Shown here piece after piece: positions 8,209 through 17,391 of a stretch of 47,016 bases of DNA. Source of the stretch: JBMTVN01 sp046047235 (GTDB lineage Bacteria > Verrucomicrobiota > Verrucomicrobiia > Limisphaerales > JAHDYP01); contig JBJOII010000062.1 in assembly GCA_046047235.1 (NCBI GenBank), positions 1-47,016 of the forward strand, in the 5' to 3' direction. A model generated the notes under the pieces. It was not told the DNA's origin, searched no databases, and saw only the letters and a list, made by a program, of their open reading frames with translations. The position numbers and the translations under genes were made by a program. Every line of letters starts with the position of its first letter. Position 1 is the stretch's first letter.

Positions 8209-9345
8209 ATGATGCCAAAACCAACCCTCCCGCTCCTCGCCCTGACATCCTTCCTCCTCCTCAGCGGGTGCTCCAAAAACCCGTTCGCCAAAAAGGACGA
8301 GAACCAGGACAACAAACCCCCTGCCGCCGTCCCGGTCGAAGTCGCACCCATCACCCGCGGCCCCATCCAGTCCGTCATCCGCACCTCCACCCACCTCGAA
8401 GCGGAATCCGAAGTCAAAGTCTTCGCCCGCACCGCCAACCGCGTCACAAAACTCCTCGTCGAAGAAGGCGACCTCGTCACCAAAGACCAGGTCCTCGTCC
8501 AACTGGAAGACGACATCCAGCAAACGCTCTTCCAAAAAGCCCAAAGCAACCTCGAAAAAACCCGCGCAGAATTCACCCGCTCCAAAGCCCTCTTCGACCA
8601 AAACCTCATCAGCGAACAGGCCTTCGCCGATATCCAATACCAGCTCCGCCAAAATGAACTCGCCTTCGAAGACGCCCAACGCGAACTCGAATATACCCAG
8701 GTCCGAGCCCCCATCCCAGGCACCATCACCCGCCGCATGGTCAAAGCCGGCGACCTCGTCAATATCAACCAACACCTCTTCGACCTCGTCGACTTCAACT
8801 CCATCGTCGCCCGGGTCTACGTCCCCGAACGCGAACTCCCACGCCTCAAGGTCGGCCAACCCGCCCGCGTCACTTCCACCTCCCTCCCCGGCCGCGAAAA
8901 CCAAGGCTCCATCCAGCGTATCGCCCCCATCGTCGAATCCAAAACCGGCACCATCAAAGTCACCGTCGACTTCCAAAACGTCGGCCCCCTCATGCCCGGC
9001 ATGTACGTCGATGTCGAAATCGTAACCGCCACCCAACCCAATGCCCTCCTCCTCAGTAAACGCGCCCTGGTCTACGACGGCGACCAGCTCTTCGCCTACC
9101 GCATGTCCACTAACCGTATCGTGGAACGCCTCCCCGTCCTCCCCGCCATCGTCGACCGCGACTTCATCGAGCCCGCCACCGGATTCCAGGAAGGCGACCT
9201 CGTCGTCGTCGCCGGTCAAACCGGACTCAAGGACGGTGCCAAGGTGCGTCTCCCCACCGATCCCGCCGAGGAGGACACCCAGGACCAGCCCGCAGCCAAA
9301 ACAGCGGATTCCACCCAGGACAACGCAGACAAGGGACAGGGCTGA
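8209..9345 (+). CDS. RND efflux periplasmic adaptor (membrane fusion lipoprotein)
   Basis: This 378-residue HlyD/AcrA-type adaptor links inner-membrane RND pumps to an outer-membrane channel. The start MMPKPTLPLLALTSF leads into LLLSGC, a lipobox with acylated Cys at residue 21. The first half of the lipoyl-like domain reads VTKLLVEEGDLVTKDQVLVQ. A coiled-coil hairpin rich in Gln/Glu follows, then the second lipoyl half (YTQVRAPIPGTITRRMVKAG), the beta-barrel and the membrane-proximal domain. The last ~30 residues are a polar Gln/Asp/Lys tail. Its TGA overlaps the ATG of the first pump (TGATG), so the three-gene operon is translationally coupled. No TolC-like gene is present in the window. 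Confidence 0.92.
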   Translation: MMPKPTLPLLALTSFLLLSGCSKNPFAKKDENQDNKPPAAVPVEVAPITRGPIQSVIRTSTHLEAESEVKVFARTANRVTKLLVEEGDLVTKDQVLVQLEDDIQQTLFQKAQSNLEKTRAEFTRSKALFDQNLISEQAFADIQYQLRQNELAFEDAQRELEYTQVRAPIPGTITRRMVKAGDLVNINQHLFDLVDFNSIVARVYVPERELPRLKVGQPARVTSTSLPGRENQGSIQRIAPIVESKTGTIKVTVDFQNVGPLMPGMYVDVEIVTATQPNALLLSKRALVYDGDQLFAYRMSTNRIVERLPVLPAIVDRDFIEPATGFQEGDLVVVAGQTGLKDGAKVRLPTDPAEEDTQDQPAAKTADSTQDNADKGQG

Positions 9346-12300
9346 TGCAACCCCAACAAAAAGGCCATTTCACAACCAGCCGGCCAGTCGCGGTGCTCAT
9401 GGTGTTCACCGCCGCCGTGGTCTTCGGGTTCTTCTCGTTCCGCCAACTGCCCGTCACGCTCATGCCCGACCTCAGCTACCCCACGCTGACCGTCCGCACG
9501 GAATACGCCGGCGCCGCACCCGAAGAAGTCGAAAATGAAGTCAGCCGCCCCATCGAGGAAGCCCTCGGCGTCATCGGCGGCCTCAATGAAATCAGTAGTA
9601 TCAGCCGCGCCGGTATTTCCGACGTCGTCCTCGAATTCCTCTGGGGCACCGACATGTCCAAAGCCACCCAGGAAGCCATGGAAAAACTCGACCTCGTCTT
9701 CCTCCCCCGCGAAGCAGAACAACCCCTCATCCTCCACTTCGACCCCGCCCTCGACCCCATCCTCGAACTCAGCCTCAGCGGCGATGGCGACCGCTTCGCC
9801 GGCGAAGCCGGCCTCCGCCGCCTCCGCCGCCTCGCCGAACTCCAAATCAAACGCGCCCTCGAACCCATCAAGGGCGTCGCCGCCGTCCGCGTCCGCGGCG
9901 GCCTCGAAGAGGAATACCACGTCCTCCTCAACCATGACCAAATCATCCGCTCCGGCCTCTCCATCCAGCAGGTCATCACCCGACTCCGACAGGAAAATAT
10001 CAACGTCGCCGGAGGTAACCTCAAGGAAGGCCGCACGGAATACATGGTCCGCACCCTCAACGAATACACCAGCCTCGAACAAATCGGCGAAACCATCCTC
10101 TTCCGCCTCGAAGGCCGCGATGTCCGCATCCGCGACGTCGCCCGCGTCATCCGCACCCAAAGCGACCGCCAGATGATCACCCACTCCGACGGCCGCGAAA
10201 GTGTCCAGATCGATATCTACAAGGAAGCCGATGCCAATATCGTCGGCGTCGCCAAAGCCGTCGCCCTCGCCGTCGGTAAACTCGAGGAAAAACCCGCCCC
10301 CACCACCCCCAATGGCCCCTCCTTCGGCGGACGCGCCCCCCCACAAAAAGCCCTCGCCCAACGCCTCCTCGATGAGGAAGGCGCCCGGCTGAATATCGTC
10401 GCCGACCGCTCCATCTTCATCGAAAGCAGCATCAATGAAGTCCGCTCCACCGCCATCCTCGGCGGCCTCCTCGCCATCGTCATCCTCTACCTCTTCCTCC
10501 GGGACTTCAAAACCACCGCCATCATCGGTGTCAGTATCCCCATGTCCCTCCTCATCACGTTCGCCCCCCTCCACCTCATGGGCGTCTCCCTCAATATCAT
10601 GTCCCTCGGCGGCCTCGCCCTCGGCGTCGGTATGCTCGTCGATTCCTCCATCGTCGTCCTCGAATCCATCTTCCGCTGCCGTGAAGAAGGTGACGACATC
10701 GTCACGGCCGCCATCCGCGGAACCCGCGAAGTCAAAGGCGCCGTCGCCGCCTCCACCTTCACCTCAGTCGCCGTGTTCTTCCCCCTCGTGTTCGTGGAAG
10801 GGATCGCCGGACAAGCCTTCAGCGACCTCGCCATGGCCGTCGTCATCTCACTCCTCGCCTCCCTCATCGTCGCCGTCTACTTCATCCCCATGCTCGCCAG
10901 CCGACGCCCCATCCGCGCCAATACACAGGCCAACTCTCCCGCACACCCGCGCTTCCCCTCCATCCAACGCTTCCAAAAACACTGGAAATCCTCCCCACCA
11001 TACCTGCGCTCCCTCCTCCTGCCCTACTCCCTCACCCTCCTCACGGTCGGCCTCACACTCGAAACCCTCGGACAACTGCTCCTCCTCATCACCCGCTCCC
11101 TAACGCTCCTCATCACTCGAATCCTCCTCCCCCTCATCCTCCTCACCAGCCGGTTCACCATCGTCCCCGTCTCCGCCGCCGCCCGTAGCCTCATCGACAA
11201 ACTCATCAACGCCTACCCCAAACAACTGCAACGCGTCCTCAATCACCCCCTGCCCACGCTGCTCTTCATCACTCTCCTCGGCTGGGCCACCTGGCAGGTC
11301 GGCTCCCGCCTCGAAACTGAACTGCTCCCCGAAGTCCACCAAGGCGAGTTCACCCTCGAAGTCAGCCTCCCCGTCGGTACCCCCATCGAGGAAACCAGCC
11401 AACGCCTCTCCCTCGTCGAAAACGCCATCCTCGCCAACCCGGCCAATATCCAAAAACTCATCGTCAGCTACGGCTACGATGTCACTAACCTCAAACGCTC
11501 CGACGAAGGCGAACACTCCGCCCGCTTCAAGGTCGTCCTCACCCCGGGCAATGACCCCGTCCTCATCGAAAACCAAGTCCTTAACCGACTCCGAACCCTC
11601 TTCGTCAACCTCCCCGATATCGACGTCCGCGTCACCCGACCCGTCCTCTTCAGCTCCGATGCCCCCATCGTCGTCGAGATCGAAGGCCATGACCTCGATA
11701 CCCTACGCCAACTCTCCCGCGAAACTGTCGACGCCCTCGCCAAATCACCCCGCCTCGCCGACGTCGAAACCACCCAGCGCCGCGGCGCACCCGAAATCCA
11801 AATCACCTACGACCGCGACCGCCTCGCCGTCTATGGTCTCAATATCCAAACGGTCGCCACCCAGGTCCGCGATATGGTCAAAGGCTTCGAAGCCTCCCGC
11901 TTTAACCTCAAGGACCGACGCGTCCCCATCGTGGTCCGCCTCGATGAATCCGACCGCCAATACCTCGACGATATCGGCCGCCTCGTCGTGAACCCCGGCG
12001 CCGACCAACCCGTCCCCCTCAACGCCGTCGCCGACCTCCGCATCGGTGAAGGCCCCAGCGAAATCCGCCGGGTCGACGGACAACGAGTCGCCCTCGTCCA
12101 GTCCAACCTCGGCGAAGGCTCCCTCGGCGGCGCCGTCCGCCATATCGAGGAAACGCTCAACCGCCAAATCACCTGGCCCGCCGACTTCCGCTACCGCATC
12201 ACCGGTCAAAACGAGGAATGGGAACGCAGTGAAGGCAGCCTCTACCTCGCCCTCGGCCTCAGCCTCTTCCTCGTCTATGTCATCATGGCCGCCCAGTTCG

Positions 12301-12773
12301 AATCCCTCCTCCAACCCCTCATCATCATGTTCAGTATTCCCCTCGCCTTCCTCGGCAGTGTCCTCGGCCTCGCCGCCTGCGGTGTCAACCTCTCCATCGT
12401 CGTCTTCCTCGGCCTCATCCTCCTCGCCGGTATCGTCGTCAATAACGCCATCGTCCTCATCGACTACGCCAACACCCTCAAACAACGCGGCCTCCCTACC
12501 CGCGAAGCCATCATCCAGGCCGGCACGGTCCGCCTCCGACCCATCCTCCTCACCACCGCCACCACCATCCTCGGCCTCATCCCCATGGCCCTCGGACTCG
12601 GCGACGGCGCAGAAATCCGTACCCCCATGGCCCTCACAGTCATCTTCGGCCTCACCTCCTCCACCCTCCTCACGCTCGTCGTCATCCCCCTCGTCTATAC
12701 GCTGGTCGACCAACTCAAATCCTCCATCGTCCAAACAGAACCCGCCAGCCCCCAGCCCGAGTCCGCCCCATGA
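9345..12773 (+). CDS. RND efflux permease 1 (with a hydrophobic insertion)
   Basis: This 1142-residue RND transporter of the HAE type uses the proton gradient to export small molecules through a tripartite complex. It has the usual start (TSRPVAVLMVFTAAVVFGFF), porter repeats and twelve core helices. The TM4 relay reads GMLVDSSIVVLES with Asp433 and Ser in place of the second Asp; the TM10 region reads AGIVVNNAIVLIDY with Asn instead of the AcrB Lys. Both variants are common in this branch. Unusual is residues ~519-620, between TM6 and TM7: after a polar stretch come several strongly hydrophobic segments (LLLPYSLTLLTVGLTLETLG, QLLLLITRSLTLLITRILLP). It overlaps the next pump by ATGA. Pairing of two RND genes after one adaptor recalls MdtABC, where the pumps form a heteromer. 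Confidence 0.92.
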   Translation: MQPQQKGHFTTSRPVAVLMVFTAAVVFGFFSFRQLPVTLMPDLSYPTLTVRTEYAGAAPEEVENEVSRPIEEALGVIGGLNEISSISRAGISDVVLEFLWGTDMSKATQEAMEKLDLVFLPREAEQPLILHFDPALDPILELSLSGDGDRFAGEAGLRRLRRLAELQIKRALEPIKGVAAVRVRGGLEEEYHVLLNHDQIIRSGLSIQQVITRLRQENINVAGGNLKEGRTEYMVRTLNEYTSLEQIGETILFRLEGRDVRIRDVARVIRTQSDRQMITHSDGRESVQIDIYKEADANIVGVAKAVALAVGKLEEKPAPTTPNGPSFGGRAPPQKALAQRLLDEEGARLNIVADRSIFIESSINEVRSTAILGGLLAIVILYLFLRDFKTTAIIGVSIPMSLLITFAPLHLMGVSLNIMSLGGLALGVGMLVDSSIVVLESIFRCREEGDDIVTAAIRGTREVKGAVAASTFTSVAVFFPLVFVEGIAGQAFSDLAMAVVISLLASLIVAVYFIPMLASRRPIRANTQANSPAHPRFPSIQRFQKHWKSSPPYLRSLLLPYSLTLLTVGLTLETLGQLLLLITRSLTLLITRILLPLILLTSRFTIVPVSAAARSLIDKLINAYPKQLQRVLNHPLPTLLFITLLGWATWQVGSRLETELLPEVHQGEFTLEVSLPVGTPIEETSQRLSLVENAILANPANIQKLIVSYGYDVTNLKRSDEGEHSARFKVVLTPGNDPVLIENQVLNRLRTLFVNLPDIDVRVTRPVLFSSDAPIVVEIEGHDLDTLRQLSRETVDALAKSPRLADVETTQRRGAPEIQITYDRDRLAVYGLNIQTVATQVRDMVKGFEASRFNLKDRRVPIVVRLDESDRQYLDDIGRLVVNPGADQPVPLNAVADLRIGEGPSEIRRVDGQRVALVQSNLGEGSLGGAVRHIEETLNRQITWPADFRYRITGQNEEWERSEGSLYLALGLSLFLVYVIMAAQFESLLQPLIIMFSIPLAFLGSVLGLAACGVNLSIVVFLGLILLAGIVVNNAIVLIDYANTLKQRGLPTREAIIQAGTVRLRPILLTTATTILGLIPMALGLGDGAEIRTPMALTVIFGLTSSTLLTLVVIPLVYTLVDQLKSSIVQTEPASPQPESAP

Positions 12774-15700
12774 AACACCAAACCGACCAGGCCGGACACC
12801 TCGCCAGCGGACTCACGGAATTCTCCCTCCGCCGCCGTATCACGGTCCTCGTCATCCTGCTCAGTATCCTCGTGGTCGGCCTCATCGCCACCACCGGCAT
12901 ACCCCTCGAAATCTTCCCCCGCGGCTACACCGGATCCCACCTCCACGTCTACGTACCCTGGCCCAATGCCCCCACCGAAGAGGTGCTCGACGAAATCACC
13001 CTCCCCCTCGAAGAAGAACTCAGCACCGCCCGCGGTATACAACGCATCAATTCATGGTCCGCTAACCACGGCTGCTCCGTCTTCCTCGAATTCAAAAACG
13101 GCACCGATATGGACGTCGCCTACCGCGAAGTCCGCGACCGCACGGAACGCGCCCGACTCCTCTTCCCCGATGACGTCGACCGCGTCTACATCCGCAAAGA
13201 AGACGCCACCGGCATCCCCGTCGCCGTCATCGGACTCGCCTTCGACCCCTCACTCACCGACTTCTACACGCTCCTCCAACGCGAAGTCATCCAGCCCATA
13301 GAACGCATCGACGGCGTCGCCAATGTCCGCGTCGACGGCCTCGAGGAAAAGGAAGTGCTGATCGAGGTCGACCGCGAGTCCGCCGAAGCCCACGGCCTCA
13401 ACCTCTACCAACTCGCCCAGGACCTCAGCGGCGATAACTTCACCATGGCCAGCGGCCTCGTACGCGATAGCGGCCGCAAATGGATGCTCCGCTCGGTCGC
13501 CACGTTCCGCAGCCTCGACGAACTCGAAAACCGCCCCATCGCACCCAATGTGCGGCTCCGCGATATCGCCCGCGTCCGCTACGAAGAACCCGAAAAACGC
13601 TACTCCGTCCGCGTCAATAGCCGCCCCGCCGTCGCCGTGGTCATCCTCAAGGAAGGCGAAGCCAATACAGTCGATGTCTCCCGCCGCATCAGCACCCACT
13701 TCAAGGAACTCCAAAAAAACCCCCGCCTCAGCGGTATGTTCATGGAAATCCTGTTCAACCAGGGCGACGCCGTCGTCGACTCCCTCATGAACCTCGTCCA
13801 AGGCGGCATCATCGGCGGTTCCTTCGCCGCCCTCATCCTCTTCGTGTTCCTCCGCCGCTTCCGCCTCACCGCCATCGTCACACTCTCCATACCCCTCTCC
13901 CTCCTCATCGCCCTCGTGGTCATGTACTTCACCGGCGAATCCCTCAATATCCTCACCATCCTCGCCCTCGTCATCGGCGTCGGCATGCTCGTCGATAACT
14001 CCATCGTGGTCGCAGAAAATATCCACCGCCACCACCGCGACGGCATGGGCCGCACAGAAGCCTGCGTGTTCGGCGCCGGAGAAATCGCCCTCGCCATCAC
14101 CATGGCCACGCTCACCACCATCGTGGTGTTCGTCCCGGTCGCACTCGTGGAAGGCCGCGGCCAGTTCTTCCTCCTGCGCCTCGCCCTCCCCATCTCCGTC
14201 TCCCTCCTCGGCTCACTCTTCGTCGCCCTCGTCTTCATCCCCCTCAGCGTCTACCTCACTCTCCCCGCCGAAGGCATCCAGAAACGCACCCGCCTCATCC
14301 AATGGTCCCACGCCAAGATCAACCGCGCAGTCGGCACCGCCTACGACCACACCATCGAACCCATCAACCGGCATTACACCCGCCTGCTCGGCTTCTTCCT
14401 CAAACACCGAATCGAACTGGTCCTGCTCCTCGCCGCAATCTTCGCCGGCACCCAGTACGTCGCATCCAAACGACTCAAGTTCGTGGAACAACAGGAAGAA
14501 GACCGCACCAGCTTCCAGCTCCAGGTCCGCTCCTCTCCCGAATACAGCTTCCGTGACCTCGGCGAATACTTCAGCGCCGCCGAAAAACTCCTCGAAACCA
14601 AACAGCAGGAATACGGCCTCAAAGGCTACTTCACGCTCTACTTCCAGCAAGGCGGGCAAATCGAAGGCTGGTTCGACCCCAACCGCACCAACACACTCAC
14701 CGCCCGCGAAATCGGGGAACGCCTCATGAAGGAACTCCCCCAAAAACCCGGCATCAAACTGTTCTACGGACAGGAAAACCGCGCCGAAGAAGCCAAAGGC
14801 CAAAATGTCTTCGTCGTCCAACTCGAAGGCGATGACCCCCAAACGCTGGAGCAGGTCGCCCAAGACCTCGAACCCCTCGTCAGCTCCACCCCCGGCGTCA
14901 TCGGCCTCCGCGAAAATGAAGAACCCGCCCCCAATGAAATGGGCCTCGTCATCGATCGCGACCGCGCCAATGCCTCAGGCGTTAACCCCGAAGTCATCGC
15001 CGGCCTCGTCGGCTACGCCCTCCGCGGCACCTCCCTGCCCAAGTTCAATTACGAAGGCCGCGAAATCCCCGTCCGTATCCGCTTCGAGGAAGCCGACCGA
15101 ACCGGCCTCGACCGACTCGGCGCCTTCCGCGTCCCCACACCCGATGGCGATACCGTCTCCCTCGCCGCCCTCACCCAACCCACTTACCTCTCCTCCCCCA
15201 AAGGCATCGGCCGCACCAATAAACGCATCACCCGGAATATCACCGCAGAACTTAACCCCGCCACCGCCAAGGAAACCCGCGAACGCCTCCTCGCCCTCCA
15301 ACAACAACTCGACCTCCCCGAAGGCGTCACCTTCGGCACCGCCCAGGTCCGCACCGTCAATGACGAACTCTCCAGCATGCTCTTCGCCGGCAGCCTCTCC
15401 ATCGTGTTCATCTACCTCCTCATGGGCTTCCTCTTCGAAAGCTTCATCCTCCCCCTCTCCATCATCACGACCATCCCCCTCGCCGGTATCGGCGTAGCCT
15501 GGATCCATATCGCAACAGGCAAAGATATCGACTTCCTCGGCGCCGTCGCCGCCATCCTCCTCATCGGCGTCGTGGTCAATAACGCCATCGTCCTCATCGA
15601 TTACGTCATCCGCCTCCGCGCCGAAGGACACGAACGCCGCGAAGCCCTCCTCCTCGCCGCCGAACGCCGCTTCCGCCCCATCGCCATGACCGCCCTCACC

Positions 15701-15940
15701 ACCATCATCGGCATGGTCCCCCTCACTCTCCAACCCCCCAGCGACATCGGCCTCAGCTATAAAAGCTTCGGACTCGGCCTCATCGGCGGCATGTCTACCG
15801 CCACCCTCCTTACCCTGCTCGTCGTCCCCGTGTTCTACACGCTCTTCGATGACGCCCGCCTCGCACTCTCCCGCACCGTCCAACAAGTCCTCCACCCCAA
15901 AAACCACCAAGCCACCACCTCCGAATCCCTCCACCCCTGA
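12770..15940 (+). CDS. RND efflux permease 2
   Basis: This 1056-residue RND transporter is the third gene of the efflux operon, starting in an ATGA overlap with permease 1. It starts with a basic segment and TM1 (RRRITVLVILLSILVVGLIA) and carries GMLVDNSIVVAENIHRHHRD in TM4 with Asp409 as the single relay acid. The C-terminal half repeats the pattern with GVVVNNAIVLIDYVIRLRAE. The TM6-TM7 loop is of ordinary length, unlike permease 1. The sequence divergence between the two permeases argues against a recent duplication. Likely partners are the lipoprotein adaptor at 8209 and permease 1. The substrate cannot be told from sequence. No intrinsic terminator was seen before the heptamer array. Confidence 0.92.
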   Translation: MKHQTDQAGHLASGLTEFSLRRRITVLVILLSILVVGLIATTGIPLEIFPRGYTGSHLHVYVPWPNAPTEEVLDEITLPLEEELSTARGIQRINSWSANHGCSVFLEFKNGTDMDVAYREVRDRTERARLLFPDDVDRVYIRKEDATGIPVAVIGLAFDPSLTDFYTLLQREVIQPIERIDGVANVRVDGLEEKEVLIEVDRESAEAHGLNLYQLAQDLSGDNFTMASGLVRDSGRKWMLRSVATFRSLDELENRPIAPNVRLRDIARVRYEEPEKRYSVRVNSRPAVAVVILKEGEANTVDVSRRISTHFKELQKNPRLSGMFMEILFNQGDAVVDSLMNLVQGGIIGGSFAALILFVFLRRFRLTAIVTLSIPLSLLIALVVMYFTGESLNILTILALVIGVGMLVDNSIVVAENIHRHHRDGMGRTEACVFGAGEIALAITMATLTTIVVFVPVALVEGRGQFFLLRLALPISVSLLGSLFVALVFIPLSVYLTLPAEGIQKRTRLIQWSHAKINRAVGTAYDHTIEPINRHYTRLLGFFLKHRIELVLLLAAIFAGTQYVASKRLKFVEQQEEDRTSFQLQVRSSPEYSFRDLGEYFSAAEKLLETKQQEYGLKGYFTLYFQQGGQIEGWFDPNRTNTLTAREIGERLMKELPQKPGIKLFYGQENRAEEAKGQNVFVVQLEGDDPQTLEQVAQDLEPLVSSTPGVIGLRENEEPAPNEMGLVIDRDRANASGVNPEVIAGLVGYALRGTSLPKFNYEGREIPVRIRFEEADRTGLDRLGAFRVPTPDGDTVSLAALTQPTYLSSPKGIGRTNKRITRNITAELNPATAKETRERLLALQQQLDLPEGVTFGTAQVRTVNDELSSMLFAGSLSIVFIYLLMGFLFESFILPLSIITTIPLAGIGVAWIHIATGKDIDFLGAVAAILLIGVVVNNAIVLIDYVIRLRAEGHERREALLLAAERRFRPIAMTALTTIIGMVPLTLQPPSDIGLSYKSFGLGLIGGMSTATLLTLLVVPVFYTLFDDARLALSRTVQQVLHPKNHQATTSESLHP

Positions 15941-16010
15941 GCCCCCCAGCAACCAAAGCCCCAAAATCACCCCGCCCTCCCAGCCTATCGCCCTGCAAGT
16001 GGCGCTGAAA

Positions 16011-16196
16011 CCCTAACTCCTAGCTCCCAACTCCTGCGCCCCGCGAATGCGCTTACCCCTTACCGCTTAGCCCTTACCGCTTAGCCCTTACCGCTTAGCC
16101 CTTACCGCTTAGCCCTTACCGCTTACCCCTCCGCCCTCAGCCCTCAGCCCTCAGCGCCTTGCCCTCCGCCCTCAGCGCTTGCCTTCACCCCTCAGG
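16011..16196. repeat. Heptamer-based repeat array downstream of the efflux operon
   Basis: The gap 15941-16293 is filled largely by 7-bp units. It begins with CCTAACT/CCTAGCT/CCCAACT, then has 4.5 perfect copies of the 14-mer CCGCTTAGCCCTTA at 16063-16125, then CCCTCAG/CCCTCAG/CCCTCAG/CGCCTTG/CCCTCCG/CCCTCAG. Neighbouring units differ but keep the 7-bp register. This resembles the short tandemly repeated repetitive (STRR) heptamers known in cyanobacteria. No gene was found here; the frame open from 16159 is an extension of the next gene. Confidence 0.9.
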
Positions 16197-16293
16197 TATG
16201 CGATGGAAGTCCACACACAAAACGCCCCGCCCCGGCACAACACGCCGCGGGCTCGCGTGTTCAGCCCTAACCCAAATACAGAAACCCCAACCT

Positions 16294-16791
16294 ATGATCT
16301 CAAGACTCATCGCGATCGCCACTCTGGCCTGCTCTCTTACTCTGACCTCGCAAGCCCAGGTCACCCTGGCCAGCCTCGCCAATGAAGCCAACGCCGGCTG
16401 GATGCTCGGCAGCTGGAAAGGCACCACCGATACCGGCGACTCCATCGAGCTCAGCTTCAACTGGGAACTCGACAAGCACATCATCGTGCTCTCCCTCAAA
16501 GCCAGCGGTATGGAAGCCAAAGGCTATACCATCATGGAACCCGGCGCAGAACTTCCCTCCTATATGGGCGTCGATAACCGCGGCTCCGTCAGCAAGGGAA
16601 ACTGGAACTACGAAGACGGCGCTCTCGTTCTCCGTATCGAAACCAAGCGCCCCTACGAATCCCCCCAGAAATGGGCCGCCACCTTCTCCGGCAGTGAAGC
16701 CTCCGGACTCACCCTCAAAATGCATGGCCTCGAAAGCTGGGGCGGCCTCTCCTACCCCGCCATGGCCACCATCAAACTCAAGAAGCAATAA
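16294..16791 (+). CDS. Small secreted protein, lipocalin-like hypothetical
   Basis: This is a 165-residue protein with a clear Sec signal peptide (MISRLIAIATLACSLTLTSQ, cleavage near AQA/Q-V). The start was placed at ATG 16294, because the frame upstream to 16159 comes from repeat sequence and lacks similarity. The mature part opens with WMLGSWKG, then alternates short hydrophobic strands (IELSFNWELD, HIIVLSLKASG) up to the end KLKKQ, a pattern of an all-beta barrel. The 'W.LG.W.G' opening is seen in DUF1579/DUF6265-type lipocalin-like proteins, but I cannot assign it firmly. It is monocistronic, with repeats in front and a strong terminator 28 bp after the stop. The function is unknown. Confidence 0.75.
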   Translation: MISRLIAIATLACSLTLTSQAQVTLASLANEANAGWMLGSWKGTTDTGDSIELSFNWELDKHIIVLSLKASGMEAKGYTIMEPGAELPSYMGVDNRGSVSKGNWNYEDGALVLRIETKRPYESPQKWAATFSGSEASGLTLKMHGLESWGGLSYPAMATIKLKKQ

Positions 16792-16818
16792 CACCGCTTC
16801 AAACTAACCCTCTACACC

Positions 16819-16845
16819 AGACCCGCCTTCGCGGGTCTTTTTTTT
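16819..16845 (+). terminator. Intrinsic terminator of the 16294 gene
   Basis: AGACCCGC-CTTC-GCGGGTCT forms a perfect 8-bp stem (16819-16826 with 16831-16838), followed by a run of T to 16845. It ends the + transcript just before the convergent Nudix gene. On the minus strand no T-run follows it. Confidence 0.93.
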
Positions 16846-16868
16846 GCCCCAGCAACACCCAGCCTCCC

Positions 16869-17378
16869 TCAGACCAACCCCCGCTTCACCGCCTCACGCC
16901 AGATATACGGCAAACTCGGCGCAAAATCCCCCGGCCGCTCATCCATCCAAACCTGCAATGCCCTGCGCTCAAACCACCGCCCATCGCTAATCTCCTCCGG
17001 GTGCAGGACAAACGGCCCCTCCGCCTCACAGCGATATACCCACACAAACTCCCATCCCGTCTCCTCACAGGCCGCCACTTTGAATAGCTTCTCCGGCACA
17101 CGATCCACCTTCCACCCCAACTCCTCCTCCAATTCCCGCACACTGGATTGGTCGTAATCTTCACCCGACTCCAAATGCCCCGCTGCGGACGAATCCCAGA
17201 CCCCGGGAAAACAGTCCTTCAGCATCGATCGCTGCTGCAAAAAGACCTCCCCCTTGGAGTTGAATACCAAAATATGCACAGCCCGATGCAGCCAACCCTC
17301 ACGGTGCACCTCCGAGCGCGGCGCCTGCCCCACCACCTCATCCCGCTCGTTCACGACATCAAAAATCTCCTCGCTCAT
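16869..17378 (-). CDS. Nudix hydrolase, YfcD/IDI-like
   Basis: This 169-residue Nudix protein starts at ATG 17378 (MSEEIFDVVNERDEVVGQAP), preceded by GGAGGAGGG. The upstream GTG 17399 lies inside the end of ksgA and is less likely. The Nudix box is complete (G-HLESG-E-DYDQSSV-REL-EEELG), so the metal-dependent pyrophosphohydrolase site should work. The N-terminus (VVNERDEVVGQAPRSEVH, HRAVHILVFN) and SMLKDCFPGVWDSSAAGH place it in the branch that includes E. coli YfcD and type I isopentenyl-diphosphate isomerase. The substrate is unknown; a nucleotide sugar, dNTP or isoprenoid diphosphate are all possible. It is the last gene of the operon starting at 21670. Confidence 0.85.
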   Translation of the reverse strand: MSEEIFDVVNERDEVVGQAPRSEVHREGWLHRAVHILVFNSKGEVFLQQRSMLKDCFPGVWDSSAAGHLESGEDYDQSSVRELEEELGWKVDRVPEKLFKVAACEETGWEFVWVYRCEAEGPFVLHPEEISDGRWFERRALQVWMDERPGDFAPSLPYIWREAVKRGLV

Positions 17379-17391
17379 CTGCCCTCCTCCA

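Noticed and set aside
16159..16293. Longer start for the small secreted protein
   Set aside because: The extension is repeat-derived; the signal peptide begins at ATG 16294.
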